Origin: JAUVXY01 sp964392345 | GTDB lineage: Bacteria; Actinomycetota; Humimicrobiia; Humimicrobiales; Humimicrobiaceae | Reading direction: 5' to 3' | Length of the DNA stretch: 37,311 nt | NCBI GenBank assembly: GCA_964392345.1 | Contig: CAYMPQ010000010.1 | Location: forward strand, 1 to 37,311 | Part shown: in pieces, positions 32,816 through 37,311 of the stretch | Layout of the letters: each line of letters opens with the position of its first letter | Numbering within the stretch: position 1 is the stretch's first letter | Position numbers and translations under genes: made by a program | The notes under the pieces: generated by a model | What the model was told of the DNA's origin: nothing | What the model saw: the letters and a program-made list of their open reading frames with translations, nothing else | The model's database searches: none

Positions 32816-34147
32816 TCAATGATTATCCGGTAAAAATCTTCCCAGGATCCCACTGCCGTTTGATGATTCAATATCTTCGATATTAGATGATACTATAATT
32901 GTCTCTCCTTCGGACAATCCCTTCTTTATTTCTATATAGTCATAGTTATATAATCCTGCGGTAACTTCTCTTTTTTCTATCTTGCTGTCTTCAGATAAAA
33001 CATAAACGTAATTTTTATTGTCTCTGTCGTATACTGCTTCTATCGGTATATAAAGAATATTCTCTGCTTTAGAAATAGTAATAGATAAATTTGCTGATAA
33101 ACCGTAAAATAATTTACGGCTATCCTGCTCTTCTGGCCTTACAGTAATTTCAAATGAGACTATGCCGCCAAGATTTTGTGAAATTGGTGATATTTCTATA
33201 ATATTACCCATAAAAGTATCCTCAGGATAAGCATCTAAAGTTATTTCAACTTCATCGCCTGCTGTCAGCTTTAAGATGTCTGTCTCATTGATGTCTGATC
33301 TTATAATATAATCACTTTTAATTACTGAAATAGCAATAACACCGGGATTTGCAGATTCTCCTTCTGACAGTGCAGATGTAAGCACTACTCCATCAAATGG
33401 AGCATATATAACATTGTTATCTAAATCAAGCTTTACAAGATTTAAGCTGATTCCAGACAGGGCAAACTGAGATTCTGTCTGCTTTATGTTTTCTGCAGTT
33501 ATTTTTATCTGGTTAGCTGCTGTTTGCGTATTGCTAAGGCCTGACCAATAAGTTATAGATTGATTTATAAGTGCCTGATCGTATGCTCCTTCTGCGGTAT
33601 CAACATTTGAAGCCGTCTGCTCTTTTTGGTAGCTTGGAATCTCGCTGTGCTGCTTAACGGCACTTAAGTACCTGTTTGCATTATTAAGTGATATCATTGC
33701 ATTTTGTGCCGCCTGTTCAGAAAGTTTGGCATTTTCGCCTGCAAGCTGTATTGATATGTGGTTTGAATCCAGCGCTTGTTTGTAACTTAGTTTTGCAAGG
33801 TCAAGTGAGTTTTCCGCAATTTTTAAGTTTTCTTCTGCCTGCTCAATGAGCAGCTGTGTTCTGCTGTTGTCAACTTCTAAAATTACGTCTCCTTTTTTAA
33901 ACAGCTCTCCTTTTTTTAAAGATTTTAGAACTTCCCCAGATGTCTGCAGCGAGTAGTTTTTTTGCTGACTGGCATCAACAAAACCGCTGGAAGTTATAGT
34001 TTGTATTATATCTCCTCTTGCTACTTTGAATGTCTCTATATCTTCAGCACTTCCACTACGGCATGATGTAAAGCTTAGCAGCAATGATAAAGCAAGAAAG
34101 ATTGTTAAAATAGGTAAGGTTATTTGTCTTTTATAATTTTTTTTCAT
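32816..34147 (-). CDS. MacA/HlyD-type efflux adaptor lipoprotein
   Basis: The ATG at 34147 gives 443 residues and follows AAAGAGG by five bases; in-frame ATGs further upstream lie inside the PadR gene. A lipoprotein signal is present: ITLPILTIFLALSLLLSFTSC. Then come the HlyD/MacA parts: the first lipoyl half DIIQTITSSGFVDASQQKNY, long coiled-coil hairpin with repeated A/L/Q-rich helices (~75-220), second lipoyl half VIYAPFDGVVLTSALSEGES, a beta-barrel domain (AGDEVEITLDAYPEDTFMGN) and membrane-proximal domain (NYVYVLSEDSKIEKREVTAG). It links the MacB-like pump to its substrate outside the membrane. No outer-membrane TolC-like gene is in the window. Confidence 0.9.
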   Translation of the reverse strand: MKKNYKRQITLPILTIFLALSLLLSFTSCRSGSAEDIETFKVARGDIIQTITSSGFVDASQQKNYSLQTSGEVLKSLKKGELFKKGDVILEVDNSRTQLLIEQAEENLKIAENSLDLAKLSYKQALDSNHISIQLAGENAKLSEQAAQNAMISLNNANRYLSAVKQHSEIPSYQKEQTASNVDTAEGAYDQALINQSITYWSGLSNTQTAANQIKITAENIKQTESQFALSGISLNLVKLDLDNNVIYAPFDGVVLTSALSEGESANPGVIAISVIKSDYIIRSDINETDILKLTAGDEVEITLDAYPEDTFMGNIIEISPISQNLGGIVSFEITVRPEEQDSRKLFYGLSANLSITISKAENILYIPIEAVYDRDNKNYVYVLSEDSKIEKREVTAGLYNYDYIEIKKGLSEGETIIVSSNIEDIESSNGSGILGRFLPDNH

Positions 34148-34703
34148 CTTGCCTCTTTCCATAATATTGCTCTGAATATATGTCATCATATATTTCATTA
34201 AAGATACTCAGTGATTTTTTAAATTTATTTTTTAGTATTTTTTTTAAAACCTCATATTCTTTTTTACCTTTTTCAGTTATCTTGTAAATTTTTATGGGGC
34301 GCTCTTTTTCCGTATCCCACCTGCACTCTACAAACTTTTCTTTTTCCAATTCCTTTAAGAGCGGATAAATTGCCCCGGGATTTGGGCCGCATGCAGAGTG
34401 GGTTCTTTCTTCAATTTCACCCATGATTTCATTTCCAAACATTTCCTTGGATTGAAGTAAATGCAGTACATATAAAGGGAGCAGTCCGCTTCTTGCTAAA
34501 ATTATCTTAACAAAAGGATTTGTGTTGGAGTGCTCTATCCACATGCGAAAAGATTTTTTTTTAAATACCCAATGACTTTTAAAAATATCAAAAATTATCC
34601 GTGCAACATCATCTTGATTTTTAAGATCATCCGGAAATTTGTCTTTTATAAAGTCTTTTACTTCTTTTTCTACTGGCCTAATAATTTTTTCAATATCATT
34701 CAT
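34131..34703 (-). CDS. PadR-family transcriptional regulator
   Basis: The product has 190 residues. The winged helix spans ~75-150: LPLYVLHLLQSKEMFGNEIM, IEERTHSACGPNPGAIYPLL, then KELEKEKFVECRWDTEKERP and IKIYKITEKGKKEYEVLKKI. PadR proteins repress efflux genes and dissociate on drug binding. An unusual ~70-residue N-terminal extension (EKIIRPVEKEVKDFIKDKFP...) precedes the domain; it is acidic-basic mixed and possibly helical. It is the first gene of the efflux operon and overlaps the adaptor gene by 17 bases. Confidence 0.9.
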   Translation of the reverse strand: MNDIEKIIRPVEKEVKDFIKDKFPDDLKNQDDVARIIFDIFKSHWVFKKKSFRMWIEHSNTNPFVKIILARSGLLPLYVLHLLQSKEMFGNEIMGEIEERTHSACGPNPGAIYPLLKELEKEKFVECRWDTEKERPIKIYKITEKGKKEYEVLKKILKNKFKKSLSIFNEIYDDIYSEQYYGKRQDEKKL

Positions 34704-34713
34704 TTTTGCTCTT

Positions 34714-34794
34714 ACTAAATTTTATTTAGTTATGTATTAAGTTCAATAACTATTTAATTTGATACATTATAAGATTGACACTGCTTCTTGTCAA
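34714..34794 (-). promoter_or_regulatory. Consensus promoter and candidate operators of the efflux operon
   Basis: On the minus strand a perfect TTGACA (34794-34789) and perfect TATAAT (34771-34766) are exactly 17 bases apart. Three inverted repeats surround them: TTGACA-N8-TGTCAA in the spacer (34775-34794), ATGTAT...ATACAT (34732-34737 and 34762-34767, overlapping the -10) and ACTAAAT-TTT-ATTTAGT (34714-34730) just before the PadR start. PadR sites often contain ATGT/ACAT halves, so the second is the best operator candidate. Confidence 0.7.
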
Positions 34795-34865
34795 GCAATC
34801 AGGCAGGACTTTTTTTATTTTGATTTTTATGTGTAAAATATTAATGTTTTATACATCAATTATTG

Positions 34866-34874
34866 TGCTATAAT
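34866..34874 (+). promoter_or_regulatory. Extended -10 promoter of eno
   Basis: TGCTATAAT (34866-34874) is a perfect extended -10 element, 83 bases upstream of the enolase ATG. A -35 box is not convincing (TTTATA at about 15 bases). The rest of the 253-base divergent gap is AT-rich with nothing else I can name. Confidence 0.5.
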
Positions 34875-34956
34875 ACGGTAGATTATGATTTTGAATATAA
34901 TAAATATTGAAGTATTGTATTGAATTTAATAAAACTTTGTAAAAGGGAGAAGAGTA

Positions 34957-36255
34957 ATGAGTGAGGCAACAACGATAGTAGATGTTTTTGCAAGAGAGAT
35001 TTTAGACTCAAGAGGAAATCCTACAATAGAAGTAGAAACAGTATTGGAATGTGACGCTGTGGGCAGAGCTGCGGTACCTTCAGGAGCATCCACAGGAGCT
35101 TTTGAAGCAGTAGAACTTAGAGATGGGGACAAGAGCAGATATATGGGAAAAGGTGTCCAGAAAGCTGTAGAGAATGTTAATTCGTTAATAGCACCAGAAC
35201 TTGAGGATATGGATGCTACCTGCCAAAGAGAAATAGACAGTATTATGATTGAGCTGGATGATACAGAAAATAAATCTAAATTAGGGGCAAATGCTATGCT
35301 CGGTGTTTCTCTTTCCGTGGCCAAGGCTGCTGCTGCTGCGCTGGATTTACCATTGTACAGTTATATAGGCGGTGTTAATGCACATGTTCTTCCGGTGCCT
35401 CAGATGAATATTTTAAATGGAGGAAAACATGCTGACAATAGTGTAGACTTGCAGGAATTTATGATAATGCCTGCAGGGGCAGATTCTTTTTACGAAGCTT
35501 TAAGAATGTGCGCTGAGGTATACCATACTCTTAAGGTAGTTTTAAAGAAAGACGGCATGAGTACTTCAGTTGGTGATGAAGGAGGATTTGCACCTAATCT
35601 TAAAGCTAATGAAGATGCAATCAAGTACATAGTAAAGGCTATAGGCGAAGCTGGTTACAAGCCTGGAAAAGATATATACATAGCATTAGATCCTGCATCC
35701 ACAGAGTTTTTCAAGGGTGGAAAATATAATTTGGCGGGAGAAGGTAAAATTTTAACCCCATCTCAGATGGTGGACTATTACGAGTCTTTGGTGGAGAAAT
35801 ATCCAATAATTTCCATAGAAGATGGCATGGCAGAAGAAGACTGGGACGGGTGGAAAGAAATAACAGAAAGAATTGGTAAAAAAGTCCAGATTGTAGGGGA
35901 TGACCTGTTTGTTACAAATACCAAAAGAATTGAAAAAGGGATCAAACTTGGTGTAGCAAATTCTGTTTTAATTAAGCTAAACCAGATAGGCACGTTATCC
36001 GAAACTTTAGATGCCATAGAGATGGCGAAAAGAGCAGGATATACTGCTGTGATCTCGCACCGTTCAGGTGAAACAGAAGATACTACGATTGCAGACATTG
36101 TAGTTGGTGTAAATGCCGGCCAGATAAAAACTGGAGCACCTACCAGAACTGACAGGGTGTGCAAGTATAACCAGCTTCTTAGAATTGAGGAAGAATTAGG
36201 CAGTGAAGCAAAATATTTGGGATTGGATGTTTTTTATAACCTGAATAAAAAATAA
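34957..36255 (+). CDS. eno: Enolase
   Basis: The product has 432 residues, the standard length. All enolase landmarks are present: EILDSRGNPTIEVE near the start, VPSGASTGAFEAVELRDGD, MNILNGGKHADNSVDLQEFM, SVGDEGGFAPNL, then IALDPASTEF, ISIEDGMAEEDWDGW, QIVGDDLFVTN, LIKLNQIGTLSETL and the signature-containing SHRSGETEDTTIADI. It converts 2-phosphoglycerate to phosphoenolpyruvate in glycolysis. GGGAGAAG lies about nine bases before the ATG. The gene appears monocistronic; no strong terminator is visible behind it, and the next gene is convergent. Confidence 0.97.
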   Translation: MSEATTIVDVFAREILDSRGNPTIEVETVLECDAVGRAAVPSGASTGAFEAVELRDGDKSRYMGKGVQKAVENVNSLIAPELEDMDATCQREIDSIMIELDDTENKSKLGANAMLGVSLSVAKAAAAALDLPLYSYIGGVNAHVLPVPQMNILNGGKHADNSVDLQEFMIMPAGADSFYEALRMCAEVYHTLKVVLKKDGMSTSVGDEGGFAPNLKANEDAIKYIVKAIGEAGYKPGKDIYIALDPASTEFFKGGKYNLAGEGKILTPSQMVDYYESLVEKYPIISIEDGMAEEDWDGWKEITERIGKKVQIVGDDLFVTNTKRIEKGIKLGVANSVLIKLNQIGTLSETLDAIEMAKRAGYTAVISHRSGETEDTTIADIVVGVNAGQIKTGAPTRTDRVCKYNQLLRIEEELGSEAKYLGLDVFYNLNKK

Positions 36256-36317
36256 AAAAAAGATTCATAGCGCTTAAGGCTATTTACTTTTAATAGCAAA
36301 AATTTATTTTGCATTCT

Positions 36318-36794
36318 TTAGGCAGCTTTTCTTCTTTTTATAAATAATACTATTGTGCCTATTGCACCGACTAAAAATGCAACAGGGCACACAATTACAG
36401 CAAAAACAAAGAAGAATGGCTCATCGCCCAAACCTACTTTTTCCCAGAAACCTTCACCAAAAAAGTAAATAAAAATAGCATAAAATGCATTGTGCAGCAT
36501 AAAGCTAATAAATAAGCCTAAAGCAGATGCGCCGGTTAATATTAGAAATCTTCTGAGCCTGATCTCCATTCTTTCCCTTATGGCAAAGATTAGCTCTGGT
36601 ATGCTTAAAACTAAAAACAAGCCAAACATGGAAGGAACTACAATCCCCCCGTATTCTCCGGGCAGTAAATCAGACCCCATGCTGGCTAAAGCTATAAGGG
36701 TAGCAACAAAAGCTGCAATAAGCGCCCAAAATAAGGATAAAAGGGTTCGGGTGGGCTTGATGGCTTTGCTGGTAGAAATGTCTGGTGGTTTCAT
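36318..36794 (-). CDS. Small four-helix membrane protein of unknown function
   Basis: The product has 158 residues. Four hydrophobic segments: ~19-38 (LLSLFWALIAAFVATLIALA), ~50-68 (GIVVPSMFGLFLVLSIPELI), ~85-112 (FLILTGASALGLFISFMLHN) and ~127-150 (FFVFAVIVCPVAFLVGAIGT). A basic tail IKRRKAA ends it. The ATG at 36794 follows TGGAGGTGTT, a very good ribosome binding site. No domain is recognised. Confidence 0.7.
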   Translation of the reverse strand: MKPPDISTSKAIKPTRTLLSLFWALIAAFVATLIALASMGSDLLPGEYGGIVVPSMFGLFLVLSIPELIFAIRERMEIRLRRFLILTGASALGLFISFMLHNAFYAIFIYFFGEGFWEKVGLGDEPFFFVFAVIVCPVAFLVGAIGTIVLFIKRRKAA

Positions 36795-36941
36795 TTTTTA
36801 ACACCTCCATTTTTTTTGATGTTTTAAGTATATCAAAGACAGTATGTATCAGCAAACAAATAGCCTCAAGGGCAGCGCCAAGTCTTTATTTTCCATACAG
36901 TGACAACTTTTACATCCGTGCAGCAATTTTTTGTTTTGCTA

Positions 36942-36990
36942 TTGAAAAATATAGGCGATTACAACATAATAAAAATGTAATTATGATGTA
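36942..36990 (+). promoter_or_regulatory. Promoter with overlapping inverted repeat for the MtaA-like gene
   Basis: TTGAAA (36942-36947) and CATAAT (36965-36970) are 17 bases apart, each 5/6 to consensus. TACAACATAAT (36960-36970) and ATTATGATGTA (36980-36990) form an inverted repeat with 10 of 11 bases matched, overlapping the -10 and expected start. This looks like a regulated promoter for the gene at 37037. The rest of the 242-base gap holds nothing else I can name. Confidence 0.5.
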
Positions 36991-37036
36991 AAGTCAACGA
37001 TATGTTGGAAGACCAAGAAAAAGAGGATGGCCCAAG

Positions 37037-37311
37037 ATGAAAACATTATACAAAATGACTCCCAAGCGCAGGTTTATATCAGGGATGCTTGGCGGACGCA
37101 TAGACCGCGTGCCAGTAGGCAGCGCTACTTCAGTTGCTACTGTTGAGCAGGAAGAGATGACAAATTCCTACTTTCCGGATGCTCATCTGGATGGGGAAAA
37201 GATGGCGCGCCTGGCAGCAGGCGCTTATGAAATACTTGGCTATGACTGCATTATGCCTGTTTTTAGCGTAGTAGCAGAGTCTGCTGCGCTTGGATGTGAA
37301 ATAGACTGGGG
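37037..37311 (+). CDS. UroD/MtaA-family corrinoid methyltransferase-like protein (3' end off the window)
   Basis: The ATG at 37037, nine bases after AGAGGA, opens 91 codons that run off the window. TPKRRFISGMLGGRIDRVPV and ATVEQEEMTNSYFPDAHLDG are typical openings of MtaA-like methylcobalamin:coenzyme M methyltransferases ('T.kerf...l.g..vDr.Pv'; 'P.ah.d.e.ma.la'), followed by LGYDCIMPVFSVVAESAALG. These enzymes move methyl groups from a corrinoid protein to an acceptor. Only the N-terminal quarter is present, so the zinc-binding residues cannot be checked. A second member of the superfamily lies at 13169. Confidence 0.8.
   Translation, partial: MKTLYKMTPKRRFISGMLGGRIDRVPVGSATSVATVEQEEMTNSYFPDAHLDGEKMARLAAGAYEILGYDCIMPVFSVVAESAALGCEIDW

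Noticed and set aside
36296..36312. Terminator-like stem GCAAAA/TTTTGC after eno
   Set aside because: The six-pair stem is AT-rich and too weak to call a terminator with confidence.
36995..37036. AT-hook-like string GRPRKRG encoded in frame just before the MtaA-like start
   Set aside because: No start codon lies in frame between the upstream stop and the ATG at 37037, and the frame is only 14 codons long.
1..37311. CRISPR arrays, tRNA/rRNA genes, insertion sequences, phage genes
   Set aside because: No regular repeats, tRNA-like folds, transposase motifs or terminal inverted repeats were found on reading the gaps and frames.

Overview
The window is AT-rich and gene-dense, with no intergenic stretch longer than about 260 bases. 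It looks like one continuous piece of bacterial chromosome. Several clues suggest a low-GC, uncultured, anaerobic, possibly actinobacterial lineage. A thioredoxin reductase is followed directly by a CwlM-like protein (two peptidoglycan-binding repeats plus a degenerate amidase domain), a neighbourhood known from Actinobacteria. An NfnAB/SudAB-type flavin iron-sulfur pair and two UroD/MtaA-family proteins suggest anaerobic metabolism. The lineage call is inference and needs marker-gene phylogeny. No rRNA, tRNA, CRISPR array, insertion sequence or phage gene was found.

Layout: (1) 1-5681: an edge-truncated D-Ala-D-Ala ligase-like ATP-grasp gene on the minus strand, a minus-strand MNT/HEPN toxin-antitoxin-type pair, a tandem HD-domain phosphohydrolase, two overlapping genes of unknown function, and a mutarotase-fold protein. 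(2) 5776-19267: a large plus-strand pentose-utilisation cluster. It begins with a near-consensus promoter whose -10 box is overlapped by a perfect 37-bp palindrome. It then encodes a ribose/xylose-class ABC importer (ATPase, two permeases, lipoprotein binding protein), a FucI/AraA-like isomerase, a LacI-type repressor, a UroD-like protein, a phosphomannose-isomerase-like cupin, a ketose 3-epimerase-like TIM barrel, ribulokinase (araB) and ribulose-5-phosphate 4-epimerase (araD). (3) 19304-28969: a ribbon-helix-helix protein with its own promoter, trxB, the CwlM-like gene, two lipoproteins, a grpE without an adjacent dnaK, an NfnAB-like pair, a DUF4349 lipoprotein and a previously easy-to-miss 47-residue membrane peptide. 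(4) 28953-34794: a minus-strand efflux operon led by a PadR-type regulator from a consensus promoter. It encodes a MacA-like adaptor, a MacB-like ATPase and permease, and a DrrAB-like ATPase and permease. (5) 34869-37311: enolase (eno), a small membrane protein on the minus strand, and the start of a second UroD/MtaA-type methyltransferase that runs off the window.

How the genes work together: the pentose cluster can be read as a route from an imported aldopentose, through isomerisation and possibly C3 epimerisation, to L-ribulose, then L-ribulose-5-phosphate and D-xylulose-5-phosphate. The UroD-like and cupin genes do not belong to the textbook arabinose pathway and are the best candidates for undescribed biochemistry here. 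The efflux operon looks like a self-regulated two-pump resistance cassette. The trxB/CwlM-like pair probably links redox housekeeping with cell-wall control.
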